NCBI GenBank assembly: GCA_038093515.1
Contig: JBBPSI010000018.1
Location: forward strand, 124,001-188,000
Reading direction: 5' to 3'
Length of the DNA: 64,000 bases
From: Butyriboletus loyo
Lineage: Eukaryota; Basidiomycota; Agaricomycetes; Boletales; Boletaceae
The position numbers were made by a program, and so were the translations under genes. Shown here one piece after another: positions 47,863 to 59,906 of this stretch. Within the stretch, counting starts at the first letter, position 1. The number at the start of each line of letters is the position of its first letter. The notes under the pieces are model-generated. The model was not told the DNA's origin. It was given only the letters and a program-made list of their open reading frames with translations, and did not search any database.

Positions 47863-48063
47863 GATCAACGTTGAACGTTAAACATTAATGTCTCTGGGAA
47901 CTTGGGCCTGTCGATAGCATTATATCCCCAATAGCACGCACGTGACTTTAGAGTCTTTCACTCAAGATGCAATCAACCAACTTCATTTCGTGACAGTACA
48001 TGCGATGAGCTACAATTGACAGACAACCAACCATGACCGTTGACGTGGTTCTTCCTTACCGCA

Positions 48064-48728
48064 TCAGACTTGACTAGGATTGCTAGGCGTGGGCTGGCTT
48101 GCTGCAGATGGCGAGGTCACACCGCGTGTGCTAGGCACAGCGGGAGGCGTGGAGGCAGGGGCCGACGGCACTGGCAAGGATACACTCTGTGAACCGAGGA
48201 TGCTGAGAACCGCCGAGAGAACCGATGTAGGAAGCCCTGAAGGTACCTGTCTGCGCATTCGGGCCAGAGGTGTTGACGACCCTTGCGGGGTGCTCAATGA
48301 CACGCCGGTGCTCGTGCCTATTTGGTCTGTAGCAACTGGAAAAACACTGCTGGTCGTCGTCGAGGAGAGTACCGACGAGGACGTCGAGTATGTCGAATCG
48401 GAGGAAGAAGGTGCTCTGGGAAGCATGCCACTTGCAGCTCTAACTTGTAGCTCTTGCGCAATTTGCTCTGTGAGTTTCTCTACGAGCTGGGGCGATATCG
48501 GCGCAGCCCCCAGGATGCCATTAACCAAGCCGAGTATGACTGTGCAATGGTTCAGTACACAAAACAGTCAGGGGGTAGAAATTACGGACTGCCAACAAGA
48601 CTGGCGGGATCTTGGCGGGTCGCGAGCAAGTTTGCATGGTCAGAGACAACCGCTGGGGCACCGTGAACACCAGATGGGAGCGAGTGGGCAAATGCGAGGA
48701 GAGCAATCGAGGCAAGAGCGAATCGCAT
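48064..48728 (-). CDS. Secreted Ser/Thr-rich protein, function unknown
   Basis: The ATG at 48728 encodes a signal peptide, MRFALASIALLAFAHSLPSG, with a likely cleavage after the VHGAP region. After one intron the frame continues GIILGLVNGILGAAPISPQL, then VEKLTEQIAQELQVRAASG, a short amphipathic helix. The remainder is Ser/Thr/Pro-rich and probably O-glycosylated. A dibasic-type site RMRRQ sits before VPSGLPTSVLSAVLS and could be cut by a Kex2-like protease. No cysteine and no known domain in the mature part; about 200 aa. A TATA box precedes it (48865-48872 on the minus strand), unlike most genes here. This fits a regulated, highly expressed secreted protein, which is inference. Confidence 0.75.
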
Positions 48729-48864
48729 GGTAGAAATGTACTCGGTCAGAACAAGACACAAGCAGTAGGTTGTTTGTTTTTTAATAGACAGTGACGGGTG
48801 AGGAGGAGGAGGGAGGGGGGAGACAAGAAGGAAGGGGGTGAGGAAAACAGATAGAGAGCGATCG

Positions 48865-48872
48865 CTTTTATA
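48865..48872 (-). promoter_or_regulatory. TATA box of the secreted-protein gene
   Basis: TATAAAAG on the minus strand, 137 bp upstream of the ATG. It is followed downstream by a long CT-rich tract (about 48790-48850 in minus orientation), a common arrangement at strong fungal promoters. Confidence 0.65.
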
Positions 48873-48938
48873 GACGAGGAGGGCTGACCTCGGCGACGTC
48901 ATGGATTGTAACTCGACGTCATTGAATGCCAACAGCAT

Positions 48939-49197
48939 CTAGAATGGACCTCGTCTGCGCTCCATCTCCCAGATTTCTTCCCTAAACGGCCGATATTGTG
49001 TCTGGTCACGGCGCACCGACTGGACGAGGAGCGTCCAAAGCTCGGAAAGCGGCTGGCCCATGCATGAGGACAGCAAACACCATCCCAGGCTGGCAACACT
49101 AGCAAAGGACGGTCAGTTGCAAAGAGAATGGTAGTGAGATACTAAACACTTGCATGAGCACGACAAGCAGGAGGACGAGGAGGAGGGAATGGTCCAT
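48939..49197 (-). CDS. Predicted 69-aa membrane protein, possibly Get1/WRB-like N-terminus
   Basis: Two exons, 49197-49148 and 49098-48939, joined by a 49-nt intron with donor GTTTAG and acceptor GCTAG, give a 69-residue protein. Residues 1-30 are strongly hydrophobic (MDHSLLLVLLLVVLMQVVAS), then comes a basic, charged helix (SVRRDQTQYRPFREEIWEME) and the end RRRGPF. The layout of N-terminal helix followed by a basic coiled coil resembles the start of the tail-anchor receptor Get1/WRB, but the later helices are missing. It could instead be an unrelated small membrane protein or a fragment. It lies upstream of the secreted-protein gene and divergent from the CDF transporter. Splice junctions are unverified. 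Confidence 0.4.
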
Positions 49198-49419
49198 TGA
49201 GATGACCACACGTGACGATGCAGTCAAATAATGTCATCTTCTCGTGACCAATCTGCCGAGCGAAGTACCCTGGGACATGTTGATATCGCTAATGTCGCCC
49301 TTCTCGTCCAACCATGTCCGGCCTATCAACCTCTCCAGAGGTGTGTCCTTTCTCTTCTTCATCCTTCGCACACCCAAAACCCTCTCTCCCAGCTGCCCAT
49401 CGATGGAAATGACATAGAA

Positions 49420-51053
49420 ATGAAACCACAAAGACCGTTCGCAGAGTCACTTTCTGACCCCTACATGTTCCGTGTCGCCCTCAAATCCGACAACGAACTT
49501 TCTCAGTTGCGCCGTCGTCACAAGCACGGCAAGAGTCTCGAGTCGTATCACCGAAAACAAAACGACGTGCGAGTCCACCAATTCTGCCTCTCATATCTCA
49601 GTCATTCACCGCCTTATCCCCGCAGCTCATACATTCGCTCCTCAAACCGATGGACGACCACACCAGAGAAGCCAAGGATCTTCAAGAGGCTTCTCGCCTC
49701 TCAGTGCGCTTTCTTCCCTTTTTCGTGTGTATGTGCCTCATCTTGCTTCCCAAATCCAGATCAAAATCGCTGTCTGGGCAAGTCTTGTCGCAAATTTCGC
49801 TCTTTGCGTCATCCAACGTGCGTCTTCCCTCGATGCATCATCTCTCTGACGCCCTGAATGATCATCCCATAGTTTATGCTGCTATATCTTCCGTCTCACT
49901 TTCCTTGATTGCCACCGGAATCGACGCCTGTTTCGACTTTGGCAGTAACCTCTTTCTCTATCGCATACACAAGCAAGCCGAAAAAATGGACGTCAACAAA
50001 TGGCCGGTAGGGGGTGCTCGTTTGGAGACCATCGGAAACATCATCTATGGTGGGATTCTCACAGGACTCTTCCCGGTCACTTGTCCTCACTCTTGTCCCA
50101 AGGTTCCCTGTCCGTCAGTTTCAATATCATCATCTGCTCCTTGGGCTGATGTTTGCACAGAATGTCCTCGGTCAACCTCGTTGTCGTTGTCGAGTCTATT
50201 CGGTCGTTGATGTCACGTACGAGTGCAAATTCATTTAGCCTTCCTGCCATACTAGCGGTCACGGTGGCTCTTGGTAATTAGAGAGTATTGTTATATGCGC
50301 TGAAACTGACTAGTTTTCAAACGAATCATCCATCAGGGATCAAGATTCTACTCTTCATGTACTGCCATACCCTTCGCTCCAAATCTAGCCAGGTACACGT
50401 CCTTTGGGAGGATCACCGAAATGACATATTCATCAATGGTTTCGGTATGCTGCTTTGTTCACTGGATCTGTCTTATTCTAACGGGACACTAGGTATCCTC
50501 ATGTCTGCTGGTGGCAGCCGATTGCGGTGGTGGTTGGACCCTGTTGGTGGCGTTCTGGTAGGCATTCATGAAGGCGACCTTGCATCGGGCTGAAATTTCT
50601 TTTCAGATCGCCACGGGTGTCATTCTTGCATGGGGACATACGATCTACCAACAATTCGGCCTCCTGGCGGGCAAATCTGCACCGAACGAATTTATTCAGC
50701 TTGTCATTTACAAGGCTATGACATTTAGCGCAGACATAGACAAGATCGATACTGTCCGTGCTTACCATAGTGGCCCGGTACGTCCCTTTTTCAGGACGAT
50801 CTCTCTGGTTCTGTAATTCCGCATTGACAGGATTATTTCGTAGAGGTTGACATAGTCATGGATGCTTCAACCCCTCTGTGGAAAGCACACGATATTTCTC
50901 AGCAACTGCAAGACAAACTCGAAGATCTGCCAAACGTCGAGCGAGCATTTGTCCACGTCGATCATGAAACCACGCACGCACCCGTATGTCTGTCTCTCTC
51001 CATTCCTGGTGATTCTCATGACGGCAATTCAGGAACATCGCAAGACAGTGTAG
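49420..51053 (+). CDS. Cation diffusion facilitator transporter, probably Mn-CDF type
   Basis: Metal/proton antiporter of the CDF family. From the ATG at 49420: [20 protein letters not shown], then [38 protein letters not shown] and [19 protein letters not shown] (TM1). [20 protein letters not shown] (TM2), [34 protein letters not shown] and [20 protein letters not shown] follow, then [20 protein letters not shown] (TM5), [13 protein letters not shown] and [20 protein letters not shown] (C-terminal metal domain). TM2 has DACFD and TM5 has DHRND, both DxxxD, the pattern of manganese CDFs rather than the HxxxD of zinc members. The frame is open to an earlier ATG at 49231, so the N-terminus may be longer. 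The exon near 50,040-50,160 is not fully resolved. Confidence 0.88.
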
Positions 51054-51549
51054 TATTCTTTGCGTACTACTCAATAGTGCAACGCTCTAAGACGGAAAAT
51101 GGTCCATCGTGTCTAACAAGTTACTGACGCGTACGGCGGACGACGTGCTATTGAAATTACGGATCATTGACACGCTTGTGATATCGACATTTCAATTCAA
51201 AGCTGGGTGTTCGAGAGACGTTTGTATGTCGTCTACCAGGAACTGGTTCTGGATGTAAATTACAATGGAGTCTAGTCAACGCCAAGCCTGTACATCGGGT
51301 AGCGAAAAGTTAATGGATCTTTGTCCAGAGTGCGGACTCGGCGGCTGACGACTTGAAAATGACAAAACAAGCAAGTGTACAACGACACGCTGAGTTCACT
51401 GGTCTCGGTCGCATCGGCTACTCCCTTCCTTCTCTTCCTCGACGTCGAACGTCCCTTCCCTTGCGATTATCGCGATACCCATCGCGCCTCCCAACGCAAC
51501 GTGATAAAACTCGAGACGCACTTCACTATCCTTTCTACCACGCTAGACC
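51054..51549. other. Intergenic region upstream of the SPS1/YSK-type kinase
   Basis: About 495 bases. Short frames of about 60-76 codons near 51,353-51,605 overlap the proposed kinase start and show no domain. It should contain the kinase promoter. Confidence 0.35.
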
Positions 51550-53764
<2,215 letters not shown>

Positions 53765-53819
53765 AGGGCGGCATGTGCACTACTTTTGAGGAACTCGTCG
53801 CGCGGACAAGGACAAGCCA

Positions 53820-56800
53820 TCAACCGTCCGGGTTCACCGTCCGTTTCTTCTTGGTCGACGAAGGGCCCTTCTTCTTTGCCCGTGTGACCTTGATAGGTTC
53901 TGGTGTGCTCGCTCGCGTATCTTCACCTGGCATCTCGTACTGTTGGAATGACGGTAACATCGGAGGTGGCGTCGATATACGATCGAACAAACCCGGCGTT
54001 TGCTGTCGAGAAGCTGGTGTAGGCGGCTCCGGGGTGACGCCCTCTGGCATCTCGCCTTCCTTCTCCACGACAAAACGGGGTGGTACGGACCGGTAGGTGT
54101 CACTCCGAAGCACAAACAGACGGGATTCCTCTAAATATACAAGCGCGCATCAGTGGTGCGGGGGGCTTGACAAGGTTTCGCGAATCAAAAGCATCACCTT
54201 TGGGCAGCAGCGGTGGCAGATCGTCCAAACGCACCACCGGTATCGAGTCAACGTCATCGACAACCGTCCTCGTTGGTTGTTCGTCCGTGATATAATATGG
54301 ATCCTCCCTCATCCTCTCTAATCGTTCCGCTCTGAGCTAAATTCGCGTCAGATACAAACACACGAGCGCTGATCCATCAATACTGACCCGTTCTCGTTCT
54401 GCTAGTTCCTCTGCGGTCTCCTCTGGTTCTTGTGGTACAAGCTCTTCCACGGTCGAATCCTCCTTACGTTTCTTCTTGCCTCCCTTCACCTTCGTCCGGC
54501 TCGGTGTTTCCTTTTCCTTTCCCTTCTTGCTCTTCTTGACCTTTTTCTCGATCTCGTGACTTTCGTCATCGACAAGGGGTCCTTGCATCGCTGGTACAAT
54601 CCAGGTATCGAGATCGAGACCTTCTGGAACGGGTACGCTGGCCTGAGCTGCCGGTGCGACCGGTCCAAGTTCATACGACGACACTAGGGGCCGAATCAAA
54701 TACAAGCTCTTTGGGAAACTGGGTTCATCGACGGAATCGAAAGTAGAAGTCAGTGCATCCGTCAACCCATTTTCTCCTCTCGGTCGATATCCCACGAGAT
54801 CGTGCTTGATGAATGTGAACAATTGAAGAATGTTTGCAGCCTGTAGGGAGTTTAGTGTTTCGGCGTGCGGGCAGACGACGTATGGCTTACCCGCTCCTGT
54901 ACTTCAATGTGCGGGCTGGAGACAAATTCATCCATTTGCTCGATCATTGTTTCCACAGCGCTCTTGACCTTTTCCAAGAGGTCGTTTGTCCATTGTTGAG
55001 CAGCTTCGGTGGCCCAGTACCCGAAGATCTTATTTGCGGCTTGGATATACACGGCAATGATCTCGGGGTCCAGTAAGGCGACGTTTGGATGCAAAAGATA
55101 AGGTAAAAGTTCCTCCGGTGCCAGCAACTCGCTGTGGACGCCGTCGAGTCAAAAGACAACGCGGATGACCACCGAATACGACACGCACTCGCAGAACTCT
55201 CCGCATATCCATGCAGCGGCCCATAGAACTTCGGAACAACTCCCTGGCTTGCCTGCATTCAACCAAAGTGTCTCATCGGAGAGGACCTTGACCATCAACT
55301 TGACAGCATAAGCGCGCGCTGCCCTCACACGACTAACGACATCCACTAATTGATCGCGAATTTGTGTGCCAATGTCCACGTTCGAGATATACGTGAGGTC
55401 GACAAGGACGGAGAGATACCACTCAAAGTCGACCACGTGGTCGTAAGTTGAGCTGTAGCACATTGAGATGATATGCTGTGAAAGGACGAGACGGTAAGCG
55501 GGAGACTGTGAGGGAGCAGACGGGGCTTTCGAGGGAATGGAAGGCGTGACGTGTTGGGAGAGTGATTGGACTGCAGAAGGAAGAGATGGACCTTCGGGCT
55601 GAACAAGATGGGACAAGAGTTGCTGGACGATGGATTGCAAATTATGTCGTGTCACCTATGTTATATGAGGAGATGTTTGGAATGTGAGGAAGCGAAAACG
55701 GCTCACAAGAGCTGTTATGAGATCGAGAGCGCGCATTCGGATACTAATGTCATCATCATCGACACTGGCAAGAATCGTATCCTGATGTTCTGCGACCAAT
55801 TCGGGATGAGTAGGTACTATTTTGACCATTGCAAGGAGGGCGATGTACTTGACTGCTCGGTCGGACGATCAGTAGGTACACGAGAGCTTTAAATCATTAC
55901 ACCGACGATTCTGATCCACATCTTGAAGGAATGCAGCAAGCTTTGAGACGCAGGTTTGAGCGAGAGATAGGCCAGAAGATCCCTGGAGCATGTTACCAAT
56001 TATGCAAGTGTGAACACATTCGTAAAGAAGAGAAATTGCGGAGGTGGTAGTGATCAAATCAGTTATCGGAGGTTTGAGTTTCTTGACCAACCGTGGTTCA
56101 TGAGGAGAAATGGCTCCAAACTAAGACTCCATAAGTACGAAGGCCGGGGCCACCAGGAAACGTAAGCAGACCAATTTAACGATCTTGATGAGCATCCAGT
56201 TATTGGATGAGGTGGTGAGCAGGTGAAATAATTGGGGTGCCAATGGTAGGTAATCTTGGGGGTTTCGCCGTGCAAGTTCACATAGTACATTGACAGCAGC
56301 AGAAACAACGCCTGAGAGTCGAAGGTTAGCAGAATGTAGGTCGCAACGAGTATGAACTGACCTGAATCCGAATCATCAAGTTTCTCCTGCATGCGGGTGA
56401 TGCATTGTCGGAGGACGTCGGGATATTTCTCGCAGACGCGATACAACGTGAGGACAGCCCTCTTGCGAATGTGTGGGCGGGAGTGTGAAAGCATCGCTGT
56501 AAGCTCGGGGCTGAGATCTCGCGCAAGGTCGGCTGTGACGATGTCAGAGACGCCATTTAACGTAATGGCGACATCAGCGGGACTGGAGCTCAGATCCTAA
56601 CATCATAAACGCGGAGGGCGAGGAGAGAGGGGAAGGGACACACCTTCTTAAGAAGGTTTGTTGTGAGCATGAGGACATCGGTGTCTTGGTCGAATGACTG
56701 AGCTGCGGCAAGATACCCGACGGCCTTGAGATGAATCTTGGGAGAAGACATGACCTCGACGACGTGGAATGACGCCCAGGACATGTCGTAGCCGAGCATT

Positions 56801-57019
56801 TCGAGCTGTGATGGATGGCATGAGCTCGCGGAAGGGGATGACGAAGAAGGGGCACACACGCACATATGTTAGCTTCATGACTGCGCCAGCCTTGAGCTCC
56901 ATGTCCTTGCTCTTGATCTCACGTCTGATTTCTTCATTGGCCTGCGCGATGAACTTGGCCTCGTCGTTTTTGTTTGCCCTGAGACCTCGGATGAGGTCCT
57001 GGAGGGTGCGCTCCCACAT
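53820..57019 (-). CDS. APL5: AP-3 adaptor complex, delta subunit
   Basis: Large subunit of the AP-3 coat that sorts cargo from Golgi or endosomes to the vacuole. The ATG at 57019 begins MWERTLQDLIRGLRANKNDE and the adaptin trunk follows: AKFIAQANEEIRREIKSKDM, ELKAGAVMKLTYLEMLGYDM, SWASFHVVEVMSSPKIHLKA, HSRPHIRKRAVLTLYRVCEK, NPQDYLPLAPQLFHLLTTSS and NNWMLIKIVKLFGALSPHEP. C-terminal to the trunk are the Lys-rich KKVKKSKKGKEKETP segment typical of AP-3 delta, then ERMREDPYYITDEQ. The end is AKKKGPSSTKKKRTVNPDG. About 900 aa after splicing many short introns. Family assignment is firm. Confidence 0.93.
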
Positions 57020-57292
57020 TGTGGATGGAGGCTAAGCAACCAAGCCGCGAGCGCGTCGAAATGTCAACAGGCTGAGAGATCGCGTGTCGATTTGGCAGTT
57101 TGGGCCAAGCAGTGTTTCTTCGGACTGGGTCGGGTCAAATGTATAATAAGAGTGAGAATGAGAGTTACGGTAGTGCGTAGAGAATGTACATATTACTAGG
57201 CGATGTACACAGCAGAAGTACTACAAGTGGAGTTGAAAGGGACCTCCCACTCACTCACTCTCACTCTTTCTCCTTCCCCACATCCTCTTTTT
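57020..57292. promoter_or_regulatory. Divergent promoter region between AP-3 delta and TBC genes
   Basis: 273 bp between the two start codons. A GTATAATAAG element (57137-57146) could serve as a TATA box for the TBC gene, and a CT-rich tract lies directly before the TBC ATG (57246-57292). Confidence 0.4.
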
Positions 57293-59562
57293 ATGGAGGC
57301 TCCCTCCTTTTCTTCCTCGCCGTTGCCCTCGCCGTCGCAACGTCTACCACCCTCTCTACCGTGTGCGGTGTCCTCACTCCCTGATCTCACTTCCCCCACA
57401 GACCACGAGGGCAGTCCATCTGAAACTACAATATTCTCCATCTACTCCATGTACGGCAACGACGAACAACGCGCCAGCTGGTCTGCCCCGCCCTTCGAGA
57501 ACAGCTCGCGAGAGCTCGACCTTTCTCTCGGTGATAGCTTCACTTACCACAACAGCTTCTTTAATCACTCCAGTCTGCACTCTCCAAACGGTGATTATGT
57601 TGATTTCCGACCGCGATCCAAGTTGCCGAACCCTCACGGGGGCACATGTCTCTCCTCCATCTCTGATTCTTCTGCTCACCTCGAATACGCTAGCACGTCC
57701 ACGCACTATGGCTCTCCCGTGCCAGCGGACACCCTCGAGCACCCTCCACGCTCACCACGCGTTTCCTTCGGGCAGAACCGTCCTAGGAGCACCGTTACTT
57801 CGTGTACTTCACAGTCAGATTCAAAGCCTATCTCTCCCCGTCTACAGCTCAATTCACTTCCCACTCCCCCTCATAGTCGTCCTCCATCCGTCCTCAGACG
57901 GTCTGATTCCCCCTTACCTGACCCTGCCTTAAATTCGCTACCACCCAAACCATCCGCTTCCCTAGCCGCCCCTCAATCCGCTCAAACACCCTCTTCTTCC
58001 ACGACCGCGAGACAACATTCAAAGCTCAGTTTTCCCTCCAGCAAAACGTCTCTCGTGCCTTCAGAAGGGGAAGACTTGGACTCTTTTCATGTACGCAGTA
58101 CATACGCGCAGCTCGAAGCGACTGGTGTGAAAGGTGACGGATACGAAGACGGTATCGAACGTACCCGCGCTCGACAGCGCGTGAGCAGACCCACCGAACT
58201 TCGTGCCGACACTTCCCTATCCAGCCCGGCAGAGAAATCCCGTGACCTTCTTGTTGAAGAGGTCAACGTTCTTGCTAGTTTGGACCGGTGAGCTCAACCC
58301 ACGGAGCATTCTGTCTCCTTTCATTGCTTATTCTATCATCAGTTATGGTTTCTTCACCGTTGCTTCACATGATCGTCTAGTCCGCTTACCGTCAGCACCC
58401 TTACTTAGGCGCCTCTCCACAGTCACTGCGGGGCCAAGAACAGCTCCAAGTCAGGCTATGTCCGTCACTTCATTACCGCCCCCTTCATCTCCCTCTAAGG
58501 AGGCCGAACGAATAGCCAAGTGGGGTAGAATGATGCAGGTCTCTTCCCGTGATCGCGGTGGGAACGCTGAGTCATGGAACGTAAGAGCGTCAAAGGCACA
58601 CAAGTTGCGCCGACGAGTTTACAAGGGCATACCTGATCGGTGGAGAAGCGCAGCGTGGGAGGTACTCATGAATGCATATGCCAAGTCAGGCTACGGTGAA
58701 GTACTCGGATTAGCGGAATGTTATCGATTAGATATCGAGAAGCCATCAAGCTATGACATACAAATCGATCTCGATGTCCCCAGGACGATCAGCGGCCACG
58801 TCTTGTTCCGGACTCGCTATGGTCTGGGGTAAGTGCACCTTATCCTCATCGTATTTACGCTTATACTATGTCCTTAGCCAACGCTACCTCTTCCATGCTC
58901 TCCATTCATTTTCTCTGCGGTGTGAAGAGTGCGGCTATGTCCAGGGCATGGGCCCAATAGCTGCCACTCTTCTCTGCTACTTTGGGCCAGAGAAGGTTTA
59001 TGCGGCGCTGACGCGCCTGCATGATGCCTATGCTATGCATACGATTTTCTCACCTGGTTTCCCCGGCCTTTTGGAGTCCATATACGTTCAGGAACGAATC
59101 ATGCACCTCAAGATGCCTGATGTCTATGCCGCTTTTAAAAAGCATATGATCTCAACGACGTCGTATGCTACCAAGTGGTATATCACCCTATTCGCCAATT
59201 CGGTACCCTTCCAGACACAGTTGCGATTATGGGACGCGTTCCTGTTAGATGGTCCTGACGTATTTATCGCCGTTGCCGTTGCCATCGTTTGGACATACCG
59301 AGGTAATGTCTTTGCCCACGCGTGACAACCAGAGAATCTTACCTCGTCGAGTCATACAGATCACATCACGTCGAGCTCGGCCAACTTTGAAACCGTGTTA
59401 TCGCTGTTATCGTCTTTCTTCCTTCCGGAAGATGATGACGTCTTTCTATCTTGGATAGAACAGCTCCTGACCGACAAGAAACTGAGAACAGAGATGCAGG
59501 ACTGGCGCCAAGACTGGCATCAGCTCGTTGCATCCGGTCAGGAAGGCAGTGCGCTTCTATAG
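57293..59562 (+). CDS. TBC-domain Rab GTPase-activating protein
   Basis: Accelerates GTP hydrolysis by a Rab GTPase in membrane traffic. The ATG at 57293 opens a disordered N-terminal half of about 400 residues rich in Ser and Pro. The TBC domain starts at LRRRVYKGIPDRWRSAAWEV, which has the catalytic Arg finger in IPDRWR. It continues SGHVLFRTRYGLGQRYLFHA, CEECGYVQGMGPIAATLLCY with the YxQ glutamine finger, FKKHMISTTSYATKWYITLF and LRLWDAFLLDGPDVFIAVAV. The last exon has FETVLSLLSSFFLPEDDDVF and ends with GQEGSALL. Both dual-finger residues are intact, so activity is expected. At least four introns. The target Rab cannot be read from sequence. Confidence 0.92.
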
Positions 59563-59906
59563 CCTCGGCGTCGAGTCGTCCTTGCGCATCCGTTGATGCC
59601 TGCTTCACGTCGCTTGATCACATGTTTCACCTTCCTTTACTTTTTCTTTATTCTGTTCATATATACATCCACGTCGTAACGAACACTTTTTTTGCATCGT
59701 CCACAGAACTCACTTGGTTTAATATTGCTTACAACACAAGATAATCTGTCGTTGTATTCATCTCCCCCTAAATGCAATCACGCATTCATGGCTTCTATGC
59801 TCTTTTTTTTTTCCTCGGCATGTATAGGATGTGGGAAACGAAGATATGGATCATAAACACGAAGCAGCACACAAGGGATAAATTACGCATCGTGCGGGCG
59901 ATAAAC
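59563..59906. other. Convergent intergenic region (TBC and MATE 3' ends)
   Basis: About 344 bases with T-rich runs (59636-59650, 59803-59812), likely the two 3' UTRs. No coding signal. Confidence 0.4.
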
